This document shows, piece by piece, positions 17,583 through 27,100 of a DNA stretch of 64,000 nucleotides. How positions within the stretch are numbered: the first letter of the stretch is position 1; every line of letters begins with the position of its first letter. Origin of the DNA: Candidatus Gastranaerophilales bacterium (GTDB taxonomy: Bacteria > Cyanobacteriota > Vampirovibrionia > Gastranaerophilales > Gastranaerophilaceae); assembly GCA_028693235.1 (NCBI GenBank), contig JAQUVW010000005.1, positions 124,001-188,000 of the forward strand. The letters run 5' to 3'. Under the pieces are notes generated by a model that was not told where the DNA came from, did no database searches, and worked only from the letters and a program-made list of their open reading frames with translations. Both the position numbers and the translations under genes were made by a program.

Positions 17583-18764
17583 ATGCAAGTAAATAGCATT
17601 TCTTTGTACAGTTTATCAGGCTTAAATTCTTCTTTGAAAAATAAAGAACAAAGTACGCAATTAAAGACTTCAAGCCCTATTAAGTCTAATGTTACTATGT
17701 CATTGTGGGGCAAAAATGAAAATGGTGTTATTCCATTTGCTCCTTATTTTGCAGGTAACAAAACAAAAAAATCACAACAGGCTCCAAAACAGTCTTTTGT
17801 TCAACCTGTTTTACCTGCAGGCTATGAAAGACCGGGGGCTTTTGAGGTCTGCAATATTGACAAATTGACTTGTCCTTCTTGTGGAAAGCCAATGCTACCA
17901 AGACCTGAGTATGAAATTTTAAAAGAAAGATTGGCTGCAGCTAAACCTCAAGACTATATTGGTATTGTATCTGAGTATGAACCTTATATGCTTTCTGTTG
18001 AGGCGAATGTCTTTAATATGGTTAAAAAAGTTGCGGATAAAGAACCCAAAAAACCTCTCGATAGAATAATAAAAGATTTGAGAGCGGAAAAACTTCCTGA
18101 ATTGCAAAATATTCAAATGGAAAAATTGAACAGAATGTGGGCGGCTACAACTTCTTTACCAAAAAATGAACGTGGCAATGTACAAGCTACTTTGGCTCAA
18201 GCTCAACAAAAAATTCAAAATACAAAATCAAAAAAACATTTCAAAAGAAAAGATTTTATTGAAGATGTTGCTAATATGAAAATCAGAGATGGAAATGTTA
18301 AAAAACAAATGTTGAAAATTGCTAACGGCTTTCCAACTTCAAGCGAAGCTGAATGTGCTTGGATTGCAAAATACAGTGGTCCTGATGCAAAAGGAAAGGC
18401 CAGAAGCTCCAAAGAAATAGCTGAAAGATTTTTGCTACATTCTTTTACAAATACCGACCACATGCTTGCTCAAGATTTAGGCGGTAAAGACATTATTCCT
18501 AATTATATTGCAATGCATTCAGGTTGTAACGGCGAAAAAACAAACAAAACATTTATTCAATGGTTTAAAGAAGACCCCGAAAACCGTTTACAATATATGA
18601 ATAAATATTTTGATGAAGTTCAAGAAGCTTTAGACAGTGGTGATATTGATGATTCGAGATATGTTGATTATGCAACTGAAGCTCCTGAAACTATCTATAA
18701 AATTACAAACGGAGAGGTTGATGTCAGAAAAAAACCTAAAGAAAAAGATGACAAAGCTTCTTGA
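17583..18764 (+). CDS. HNH-nuclease-like protein
   Basis: The protein has 393 residues from ATG 17583. A start seven codons earlier is possible, but GAGACGG sits better before 17583, and the N-terminus then matches that of the gene at 18954. Residues about 100-115 carry a zinc-knuckle-like CPSCGKPMLP. Residues about 290-330 read TNTDHMLAQDLGGKD, then N, then SGCNGEKTNKTF. This resembles the D-H ... GG ... N ... C-N ... K pattern of HNH endonucleases. The middle is charged and helical. There is no signal peptide. A nuclease role is inferred from the motif only, and the neighbours give no defence or phage context. Confidence 0.7.
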   Translation: MQVNSISLYSLSGLNSSLKNKEQSTQLKTSSPIKSNVTMSLWGKNENGVIPFAPYFAGNKTKKSQQAPKQSFVQPVLPAGYERPGAFEVCNIDKLTCPSCGKPMLPRPEYEILKERLAAAKPQDYIGIVSEYEPYMLSVEANVFNMVKKVADKEPKKPLDRIIKDLRAEKLPELQNIQMEKLNRMWAATTSLPKNERGNVQATLAQAQQKIQNTKSKKHFKRKDFIEDVANMKIRDGNVKKQMLKIANGFPTSSEAECAWIAKYSGPDAKGKARSSKEIAERFLLHSFTNTDHMLAQDLGGKDIIPNYIAMHSGCNGEKTNKTFIQWFKEDPENRLQYMNKYFDEVQEALDSGDIDDSRYVDYATEAPETIYKITNGEVDVRKKPKEKDDKAS

Positions 18765-18772
18765 AAAAGTTA

Positions 18773-18813
18773 GCATAGGGCTTCGGTTTACAGCTGGAAT
18801 TGAGGCTCTATGC
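18773..18813. repeat. imperfect inverted repeat in the 3' untranslated region
   Basis: Arms at 18773-18784 (GCATAGGGCTTC) and 18802-18813 (GAGGCTCTATGC) pair at 10 of 12 positions. The repeat sits between the HNH-like gene and its terminator. It could be a structured 3' UTR or part of a small RNA. Confidence 0.45.
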
Positions 18814-18849
18814 GTCCAGAGTTGAGAGAGTTTTTCACTCTATAAATAC

Positions 18850-18877
18850 AAGACTCCTTATTTTGGGGTCTTTTTAT
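18850..18877 (+). terminator. intrinsic terminator after the HNH-like gene
   Basis: The stem AAGACTCC / GGGGTCTT (one G-T pair) has a 7-base loop and is followed by TTTTT. Confidence 0.75.
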
Positions 18878-18953
18878 TTTTGCCAAAATTTGTATAATGT
18901 TATTTGATGCAAAAATTGTGGTATTAAATATCTGAAAAGATAAAAGGTTTTTT

Positions 18954-19682
18954 ATGAAAATAGATCCTATAACTCTATATACCCTCTCTCAAACAAGTGA
19001 AGTCCAAAAAGCTCAACAAATTCAATCCCAAGAGTTAAATGAAGAACAACGAATTGAATCATTTAAAAAATATCACTTACCAAGTTTGGTAATGTCAAAA
19101 GGGGAATATAAAGCTTTATTGGAAAAGCGTCCCTTGATTAAATATCGTGCTGTAAGGAATATTTTGATTAAAAAAGCAGACCAACAATTCTTAGCTGACC
19201 AACTCGGTATTAATCCGACAGATGTTAGTTCTTATATTGACAATATAATCGACAATGTTGCAAAAACCCGTATTCCACAATATATACCTGCAAATAATGA
19301 GTTTGCAAAAAAAGTAAAAATTGCTCCCGGAATATTAGAACCATACATATATAAGCATGGTACCAAAGACCAAGTCATAAACTGGTTTGAGTATAGACTT
19401 TCTGATGTTAAAACGGCATTGCAAGAATTATACAAGACCCTTGATGATAATGCAGGCGGAGTTTATGATTATTTCAGTTTGCCCAAGCATTTTTTAGACA
19501 ATAAAAATATCGAAAAAATGGACAAAATAGTTACGACTAGCATGGGAAATGCCCAAAAGGCTGGCTATATTTCTAAAGACCAAAATGTTGAAGCTTGCAG
19601 ATGGGCATTGCAACAAATTAACGAAATTCAAAATAATTCTGTAATAAGGCGTGCCGTCAAATTCGTTTATCGAAACTGTTAG
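18954..19682 (+). CDS. hypothetical cytoplasmic protein
   Basis: The 242-residue hydrophilic protein is preceded by AAAGG at good spacing. It begins MKIDPITLYTLSQ, which parallels MQVNSISLYSLSG at the start of the upstream gene. Residues about 65-105 (AVRNILIKKADQQFLADQLG, then INPTDVSSYIDNIIDNV) look like a helical, possibly DNA-binding, segment. I recognise no family. Its last four bases overlap the convergent glycosyltransferase gene. Confidence 0.7.
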   Translation: MKIDPITLYTLSQTSEVQKAQQIQSQELNEEQRIESFKKYHLPSLVMSKGEYKALLEKRPLIKYRAVRNILIKKADQQFLADQLGINPTDVSSYIDNIIDNVAKTRIPQYIPANNEFAKKVKIAPGILEPYIYKHGTKDQVINWFEYRLSDVKTALQELYKTLDDNAGGVYDYFSLPKHFLDNKNIEKMDKIVTTSMGNAQKAGYISKDQNVEACRWALQQINEIQNNSVIRRAVKFVYRNC

Positions 19683-20362
19683 ATAAACAAGGATTTCAAT
19701 ATTAATCTTAAATGCCTTAATCCATCTCTTATTGGGTTTAGATGTGGCGTTCTGCCTTCTATATCTTTATGCAAAGATATAGGAATTTCTTTAATTTTCA
19801 TTTTGGCTTTTGCAAATTTAATTATGAGCTCTGATGCAAACTCCATGCCTGTAGATTGGAGGTTTAATTGTTCAATAGCTTCTTTTTTTATTAATCTCAT
19901 TCCGCATTGAGAGTCTGAGATTTTTGTGCCATATAAAAGATTGATTAGTGCGGTTATGACAGGAGTTCCCACATATCTGTGTAAAGGTGGCATAGCTCTT
20001 TTTTCAATGTTGCCTTTGAGTCTTGAACCTATAACCATATCTGTATCTTCGTCAAGCTCATTATATAAAAGAGGTATTTCTAAAAAATCATAGGTGTTGT
20101 CAGCATCTCCCATAACAAGATATTTTCCGGTTGCAGCTTTAAATCCACCTCTTAATGCGTTTCCGTAACCTTTTTCAATTACGTTAATGACATTTGCACC
20201 TTCATTTTGAGCAATTACGATAGAGTTGTCATTTGAACCGTTATCGGCAATTATTACTTCACCTTTTATGCCAAGATTTTTAAATGCTTTAAAACATTTT
20301 TCAATACATATTTTTAGTGTTTCTTCTTCATTTAAACAAGGAATTACCACTGAAATTTCCAT
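19679..20362 (-). CDS. family 2 glycosyltransferase, DPM1-like
   Basis: The 227-residue protein has the GT2 fold signatures: VVIPCLNEEETL at the N-terminus, EVIIADNGSNDNS and the metal-binding MGDADNTYD. A conserved SDSQCGMRLIKKEA block also occurs in polyprenyl-phosphate sugar transferases. Relatives transfer a sugar from a nucleotide donor to undecaprenyl or dolichyl phosphate. There are no C-terminal membrane helices, so it is the short soluble form. It lies next to a GT9 gene, which suggests envelope glycan synthesis. Confidence 0.88.
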   Translation of the reverse strand: MEISVVIPCLNEEETLKICIEKCFKAFKNLGIKGEVIIADNGSNDNSIVIAQNEGANVINVIEKGYGNALRGGFKAATGKYLVMGDADNTYDFLEIPLLYNELDEDTDMVIGSRLKGNIEKRAMPPLHRYVGTPVITALINLLYGTKISDSQCGMRLIKKEAIEQLNLQSTGMEFASELIIKFAKAKMKIKEIPISLHKDIEGRTPHLNPIRDGLRHLRLILKSLFI

Positions 20363-20467
20363 AAACTTTCATACTCCAACAAATATAGCTTTCATTATCA
20401 TTATAATATATTTATTCAATATGTTCATATATTTGTGCTTTCTTGTATTTTTATGTAAAATTCTCTT

Positions 20468-21448
20468 ATGAAAAAGAAGATTTTAATTATTAGATTAGGG
20501 GCGATTGGTGATGTTATACATACATCTGTAATCCAAAAATCTATCAAAATGCAACACCCTGATGCGGAAGTCCATTTGTTGACGTCATATATTTTGGCTC
20601 CTCTTATGAAAAATGATAAATATTTGGACAAACTGTTCGTTTTTGATTCTTCTAATAAGGACAATCCTTTTTATTTGTTATCTTTGGGGCTAAAATTTCG
20701 ACGTGAAAAATATGATGCCGTTATAAATTTATCAAATTCAATGAGAAATATATTTTTGATGTTTTTGGCTAGCCCGAAGAAAAAAATCAAAAGATGCACA
20801 GAGCCTATCCATGCGGTTCAATCTTTTTTTCAATCTGCAAAAGAAGTCTATGATGATTTGGACTTGCCGAAAAATTTGACTTTGGCAGTTGATGTGGATG
20901 TCCAACGTGATGTTCAAAAAATGATTGAAGATTACCCGAGACCCTTTGTTATCTTTAGCCCCGGGGGTGAGCATAATAACGAGCGGCAAGGCAGAGTTTG
21001 GCCTATTCAATCTTGGAAAGAATTAGGCAAGCTTGTTTCAAATAAATTCGGAGGAACTATATTTGTAATCGGCTCTCCTGCTGAAAGGCAAAATCACTTG
21101 GAGTTAGAAAATTTAGAAAATATAAAAATTTATACCGGCAAATTGACTCTGGAGCAAAGTGCTGCTTTATCTTCAGAAGCTGATTTGTTTATATCAGGTG
21201 ATTCAGGGCCTTTGCATATTGCTTCAGCTTTAAACGTAACCACATTGGGGTTAATGGGGTCAACTTCGCCTCAATTTTGTTCGCCTTATGGGGAACAATG
21301 TCATACTATTTTGCCTAAATCAGAGTGTGCCCCGTGTCATTTGAAAATTTGCTCAAAGCTTGAATTAGGGGAGGACTATACCCCTTGTATGAAGTCAATA
21401 ACTGCTGACGATATAATGAATTTAATCGACGAAAAAGGTCTTTTGTAG
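20468..21448 (+). CDS. family 9 glycosyltransferase (heptosyltransferase-like)
   Basis: The 326-residue protein has the WaaC/WaaF layout. It starts with KKILIIRLGAIGDVIHTSVI, carries FSPGGEHNNERQGRVWP before the nucleotide-binding half, and has the C-terminal donor-site block ISGDSGPLHIASALNV followed by GLMGSTSPQFCSPYG. Such enzymes add ADP-heptose to LPS core. The Cys-rich stretch CAPCHLKICSKL near the C-terminus is typical of the GT9 group. It supports a lipopolysaccharide-bearing outer membrane. Confidence 0.9.
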   Translation: MKKKILIIRLGAIGDVIHTSVIQKSIKMQHPDAEVHLLTSYILAPLMKNDKYLDKLFVFDSSNKDNPFYLLSLGLKFRREKYDAVINLSNSMRNIFLMFLASPKKKIKRCTEPIHAVQSFFQSAKEVYDDLDLPKNLTLAVDVDVQRDVQKMIEDYPRPFVIFSPGGEHNNERQGRVWPIQSWKELGKLVSNKFGGTIFVIGSPAERQNHLELENLENIKIYTGKLTLEQSAALSSEADLFISGDSGPLHIASALNVTTLGLMGSTSPQFCSPYGEQCHTILPKSECAPCHLKICSKLELGEDYTPCMKSITADDIMNLIDEKGLL

Positions 21449-21491
21449 ATATTTATTATGCCTGAGCGTATTTTGTTAATTGCTACGATAA

Positions 21492-22055
21492 TTAATTTTG
21501 AGCCAATTGATTTTGATAAAAGCTATTATTAGCGATGGATTTTTCAATCAAATTGTTATTGGTTGAAGAGGCTTGATACATTACTGCAAGCTTGTTGAGT
21601 CTTGTGACCAAGGTGTCTTGATTATAGTCACTGCTGACCCTGTCTTTTAAAAGCATCCAAGTTCTGGCTTCTGTTGTAGTAGCTCTTAGTTCTTCTTCAA
21701 AAGTTGCTTGAGGAAGTTGATGCACGCTTTCATGGGCAATCAGGCATGCCAATGCTTCTTTGGGTGATTTCCTTAAATTTTGATTTATCAAGATGTAGTT
21801 AGTCCCTGTTTCATCTGTTGAAGCTATTGCATAATGTTTTGCATACGAATATGAAAGCAATGTTAAATCATAAAATATTATTTGTGTTTTTGTTTTGTCT
21901 AATCTTTGGAGTACGTCTTTTTGATTAGCAGAGTCCAAAACACTCAATGCTGAAGCTATTTTAGAGTCATCAGTCATTTGATTTACATTATAAGCGAGTG
22001 CAGAATTTGCACAAAATATTACTATGGCAAAAGCTGCCATTATTATTTTCTTCAT
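21492..22055 (-). CDS. secreted HExxH metallopeptidase-like protein
   Basis: The protein has 187 residues from ATG 22055; a GTG three codons earlier is possible. A signal peptide ends SALA. The core has ACLIAHESVHQLP, a HExxH zinc motif, followed by EEELRATTTEARTW, where the conserved Glu in TEARTW could be the third ligand. Size and arrangement fit a small periplasmic or secreted zinc peptidase. A paralogue at 39338 has the same block. It is a single gene, with no inhibitor or partner next to it. Confidence 0.75.
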   Translation of the reverse strand: MKKIIMAAFAIVIFCANSALAYNVNQMTDDSKIASALSVLDSANQKDVLQRLDKTKTQIIFYDLTLLSYSYAKHYAIASTDETGTNYILINQNLRKSPKEALACLIAHESVHQLPQATFEEELRATTTEARTWMLLKDRVSSDYNQDTLVTRLNKLAVMYQASSTNNNLIEKSIANNSFYQNQLAQN

Positions 22056-22176
22056 AGAGAACACGATACCTAACTAAATAAAATATCCTTTTAACATTTA
22101 ATTAGTCGGTTTTTTTTGTGTTCCTCTTTAGATATATGTAATGTTTGTAAATAAAATGTTACAATAGTGAGCTAAA

Positions 22177-23943
22177 TTATAATCTTTCTTTAGGTTTCAT
22201 CAATAGTCTGTCTATATCGGAATTTATTGAGAAATAGACCCTGCCGTTTTGTTCTTCATAGTATTTTCCTATAGGGAAACCAACGCCGATTTGGGCGGTA
22301 AGCCCGTCCCAAAGATTGGCATACGCACCTATACCGATGCTGCTCAAGAAATTTTGAGGATAGTCATAGACGTTATTATGTTCTTTAATATAACCCCAGT
22401 CGTAGAATGCGGTAATTCTAATTCTATCGGCATATTGTTCAAATTTTTTAGGAATAAGGGCGTCTAAATGAGGAATAGGTGCTCTAAATTCTAAAGAGCC
22501 GGATACTCCGTAATCACCAATCAATTCACTTGGTTGATAGCCTCTCAAGGAATATACACCCCCTAAATAAAATTGTTCAGCAGCATATAATGATTGAGGT
22601 GAATATTGACCATTCATTCTAAAAATGCCAAGGCAGTTTTTAGGTAGTCTTTGCACCCTCGCTGAATTAGCTGTAATCTTATAAAAAGTAGATTGTTGAC
22701 CTTCATTAATATTGCCTGTAGCCCCGAGTCCACCGATTCCGAAATCCGCACCGACACTTCCTATGTATCTGCCGTATTTATCGTCAAACATGCCTGAAAA
22801 CGCTGTTCTTATAACTCTTAAATTGTAATCTGCAATGGTTTGCTTTTGCATTAAGCTTTTAGAATTTAGCATGTCGAAAGCTGCTGTGAAATAAACTTCT
22901 TGAGTTGCCGTATTTTTCAAAGGTTGAACTAATCTTACAACAAAATCTTGAGCTTCGCCGTCGATGTTATAACCTTTGTAAGGGCCTCCAAGGTGAACTC
23001 TTGAGTATGAATAATCAACGCCGACTTTTGTCCCCCATTTACCTACGGGAAGCTCATAGCCTGCTAAAAATCCGTTAGAACGACTGGAAACAATGCTTCC
23101 TGCGTAAATTTTGTCACCGTTTCCCGTGAGGTTGTCCATGCCTGCTGTTGCTGTAAAACGTTGTCTACCTGTGTAGTTACGTCCGAAATCGTCCCAGCCC
23201 ATATTTACATTGATAGGGAAGCGGTCTTGAACGTGCAGTTTTATTGCAGTTCCTTCATCTTTTGTTTTTGATAATTCGGCAGAGCCTGTTAAATAGTCTT
23301 CTCGATTAATATTTTTCATTGCACCTTGTAAGGCTTTTGCATTGAAAACAGACCCTTCGTTGAGTCCTGTGCCTCCAAGAGCTATATTTTTGAGGTAATT
23401 TTCTCTTTCCCAACGGTTGCCTTCGATTTCTTTTTTTTCGATTTTGCTTTCTTTTATTTTTATGGTGACGCTTCCATCTTTTATTTCTTGGGCGTCAAGA
23501 TAAGCATAAGAAGTTAGATAGCCGTTTTGTTGGTAGTATCTGCTTACAGAGAGTGTGAAATTTAAAACATCTTCTAAATATATTTCTTTGCCTATAATAT
23601 TGTTGGCAAGTTTTTGCAATTTTTTGTCGGAAATTTTTGTATTTCCTTCAAAGTTTATAGAATTTAATGTGAATTTTGGGTTATAAGTCAAGTTTCCTCG
23701 AACGATGTCTTTTGACTTGTCTTTATTTCTATCTTCAATTTGTTGAGGAATTTCTTTTTCTACAGAGTCGATATAATTCTTGTTGATTTTTGCATCTTTT
23801 AAAATAGTCCTATTTTCTCTGTTAATGATTTCAGCCCCTGCTGTCGGATTTACTAAAAGCGGTTCTGACATTGCTTTGTTCAGGCTTAAACTGAATAAAA
23901 TACATGCTAAACAAAAAACTTGTTTCTTTTTCATTTTTCTCAT
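22177..23943 (-). CDS. TpsB-type outer-membrane transporter (ShlB/FhaC family)
   Basis: The 588-residue protein has a signal peptide ending KAMS. A POTRA domain pair lies at about 70-210 (FTLNSINFEGNTKISDKKLQ, then a second starting near KIEKKEIEGN). A 16-strand barrel region follows, including VNMGWDDFGRNYTGRQR, the YLGGVYSLRGYQ motif near residue 465 (the VRGY-type loop typical of Omp85/TpsB) and YDWGYIKE. TpsB proteins export one large beta-helical TpsA partner. That partner is encoded divergently 175 bp away. Confidence 0.93.
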   Translation of the reverse strand: MRKMKKKQVFCLACILFSLSLNKAMSEPLLVNPTAGAEIINRENRTILKDAKINKNYIDSVEKEIPQQIEDRNKDKSKDIVRGNLTYNPKFTLNSINFEGNTKISDKKLQKLANNIIGKEIYLEDVLNFTLSVSRYYQQNGYLTSYAYLDAQEIKDGSVTIKIKESKIEKKEIEGNRWERENYLKNIALGGTGLNEGSVFNAKALQGAMKNINREDYLTGSAELSKTKDEGTAIKLHVQDRFPINVNMGWDDFGRNYTGRQRFTATAGMDNLTGNGDKIYAGSIVSSRSNGFLAGYELPVGKWGTKVGVDYSYSRVHLGGPYKGYNIDGEAQDFVVRLVQPLKNTATQEVYFTAAFDMLNSKSLMQKQTIADYNLRVIRTAFSGMFDDKYGRYIGSVGADFGIGGLGATGNINEGQQSTFYKITANSARVQRLPKNCLGIFRMNGQYSPQSLYAAEQFYLGGVYSLRGYQPSELIGDYGVSGSLEFRAPIPHLDALIPKKFEQYADRIRITAFYDWGYIKEHNNVYDYPQNFLSSIGIGAYANLWDGLTAQIGVGFPIGKYYEEQNGRVYFSINSDIDRLLMKPKERL

Positions 23944-24118
23944 CTCGTGGTTGACTTAAAATTAATAAATATAAATACATATATACATAAATGGCAAAAA
24001 ATATTTTTAAACGACTTGTATTTGATATAATATTAATTATACATGAAGAAAAATATATACCAATACTTTTATAATATAATATTTTAACCACATAAATGAC
24101 TATAGGGAAGGAAATAAA

Positions 24119-27100
24119 ATGAGAAAATTGCTTTTTTCTTTGAGAAAAGTTATAGCATCGATGTTATTGTTATCGTTTGCTAATTTTAGTTTACCGGCGT
24201 TGGCTGCAACAGAAATATTCCAAGGCGGTAAAGATAATTTTGGAGCACAGGTCAATGATTTCGGAGGCGCTAATTTAAATAAAAATAATAACAATAATGC
24301 TCAAATTGGCATAACAGGTAGCGGAAATACTATAATTTGGGATTGGCTCAACGTCGGAGCAGGCAAAACTCTTGATTTTAATTTTTTAAACAACGGACAA
24401 GTTGCTTTGAATAAAGTCATTGGCGGAAGTATGTCCAAGTTTGCAGGTACCTTGTCCACTTCAGGTGCAGATGGGCATTTGGTAATCTCTAACCCTAGCG
24501 GTATGTTATTTATGAATGGTGCAATCGTTAATGCAAATTCATTAACATTGACAACTCATGACGCAACGCTTGATGCTGACAAATTGACTCTTGACGGCAC
24601 TTCTTCTGTAAATAGTCAGGGTATAAAAATTGGGGGCTTGGGTGAGTCAACAAATGCTGTTGTTATGAGAATAGCTAATGACTTAAATATAATTTCTAAC
24701 GGCATAAAGATAGAAAATGCTGATATTTTAGCAGGTAATAATGTTAATTTGATTACGGCTGACGGCGTTAATTTTTATGCTAAATCAAATAAAATTCCAA
24801 ATATTACAAAATCTACAAATATTAATGCATTGGCTTTTAATGCCTTTAATAATAATAACAAAAATATCACTTCTTCAATTTTAGTAAAAGATTCTGCGAT
24901 TGCAGTAAAAAACAATAATACAGGTAAAATTTACTTAGTTGCAAAAGGTAATAATTCAAATATTGCAGTAATTGATTCGGCTATAGATTCTAAAGTTGCT
25001 ATGGAGGTCACCGGCGACGCTACTTTTGAAGTAATCGGCAATTTGGATTTAAGCGGAATCGACAAAGGTAAACATACCTCCAAAGTCGGTGGCAATTTGA
25101 TTGCAAAAACAATTGATAAAACATTAAATTTGAAAAACAATACTACAACTTGGACAACGACAACTGATTTTAATAATGTTCAAACGGCAACATCATACTC
25201 CGGTAAGGGCTTAATAAACATAGCTAATGTTGTAGTCCAAGGTGATGTTACAGTCGATGGAGCCGGAGTAAGATTATATAATCTAGCAGCAAATAATGGT
25301 AAAGTAACCGTTAATTCTACAAAAGATACTGTTGCTACTGCCTCTCGCTCAACTGTGGAGAAAGATTATTCTATAACCACTCAGGACTCTTTGGTTAGCT
25401 CAAATACTACAAATACTGCCTCATCTTCAACAACTTCAAATGACTTTTTGCATAAATCTGATGCTATTACAAAAAATATGGTTAATGCAGGTGATATTCT
25501 GATTGATAATACTGATAGTGCTTTATCTAACGTTGATGCTGCTAATAAGGGCGAAAAATTCAATTCTCTTAAGGCAACTGCTGATAATAATATTACGATA
25601 ACAAAATTAGCTGTAAATAATAAATCTGACTTGTCAGCTAAAAATAATATAAATATTAACTATTTGACTTCATCAGGTGAAGTTAAAACAAATTCTATAC
25701 GTAAAACTTCAATTAAAAATTCAGACGCAGTTTCAATTCTTGCTTCCGCTGCTGAATTAAATGTTGAAAATGTAGATGTTGCTTCTAAGCTTCAATCCAA
25801 AACTTCAGGAAATACAACAATTAAAAACCTAAATAAAAATAAAAATTCTCAAAACAGTTCACTCAAAGCGGAAGCTTCAAACGGAAATATCCTCGTTGAA
25901 AACATAACAGTTGCTCACGATGTCGATTTAGATGCAAACAATATCACTTGGGGCGGTGCTTCTTCTATTATTGGTGGCACGGTAGATTTATTTGCTCACC
26001 AAACGATTGATATATCAAATCTAAACATTGCAGGAGATTTGAAAATGTCAGCTTTCAGCGGTGCGGATAAATACGGCAAAGGGGTCGATGTTAGCAATCT
26101 CGTTGCAAAAAATATAACACTAAATTCAAAAAGTGCAGTTGTGAATTTCTCAAATGTTACGGCAGACTCTTTAACAGCAAGTGCTGGTTGGCAGTTTACG
26201 TTGAAAAATTTTGATATAAAAAGTGCTGTTATTACTATGACTGCAAGCAAATCATATTCAGGATTTGACTCAAGAAGAAATGTCACAATCAGTGAATTAA
26301 AAAATAATAATGATATGTCACTCAAAGTCTATGACGCTCATAATATCACACTTTCGAATGTAAATATAAAAGACGGCAAGTTGAATGCTACAGGTGATAT
26401 TACAACTGGTGGCTATCTGGTCAATACAACTGGAATTGCAGATGGTTCGATTTTTGCTAATCATAAAACGATAACAAATTCGACCCTTACTGCAGGAGAA
26501 ATCCACGCTAATGCTGCAATAGTTGATAAATCGTATTTGACTGCTACAAAGCGAAATATATACATAGGTAAAGGCGGACAAAAAAGTGCTGTTGTTTCGA
26601 ATTCAAGCTTGAATGCAAAAAATGATATTTCGGCTTCAGGTTCTTCTTTTGAAAATTCAAATTTAGTTGCAGGAAATGATTCCAAACTCCAAGATACAAA
26701 CTTGAACAAGGTTTCGTCAAAGACTGCTAAAATCGCATTTATCGGTGGGGCTGATATAAGCAATGGTTCTTCTGTCAGTGCAAAATCTATCGCAGGGTTT
26801 GATGGAAATCGAGTTGATAAAGTTACCAATGGTATTAAACTTTCAAATTCATCTTTAGAAACGACAGAAAATGGTATTAATTTAACCAATGCACAATTCT
26901 CTGGTGCTAATATAATAACCTCCGCAGGCGATATTATTTTAGATGCTGCAAAAGCCTCTAATTTAAAATCTCTTGATTTGACAGCTAAATCTGATGTTGA
27001 GTTGAAAAATAAAACAGTTTTAAATAATGTAAAAGCTGCTGCTTCAAATATAATATTGTCAGACTCAAATGTCGGTGCTTCTGAATTAAATGCTAAAGAC

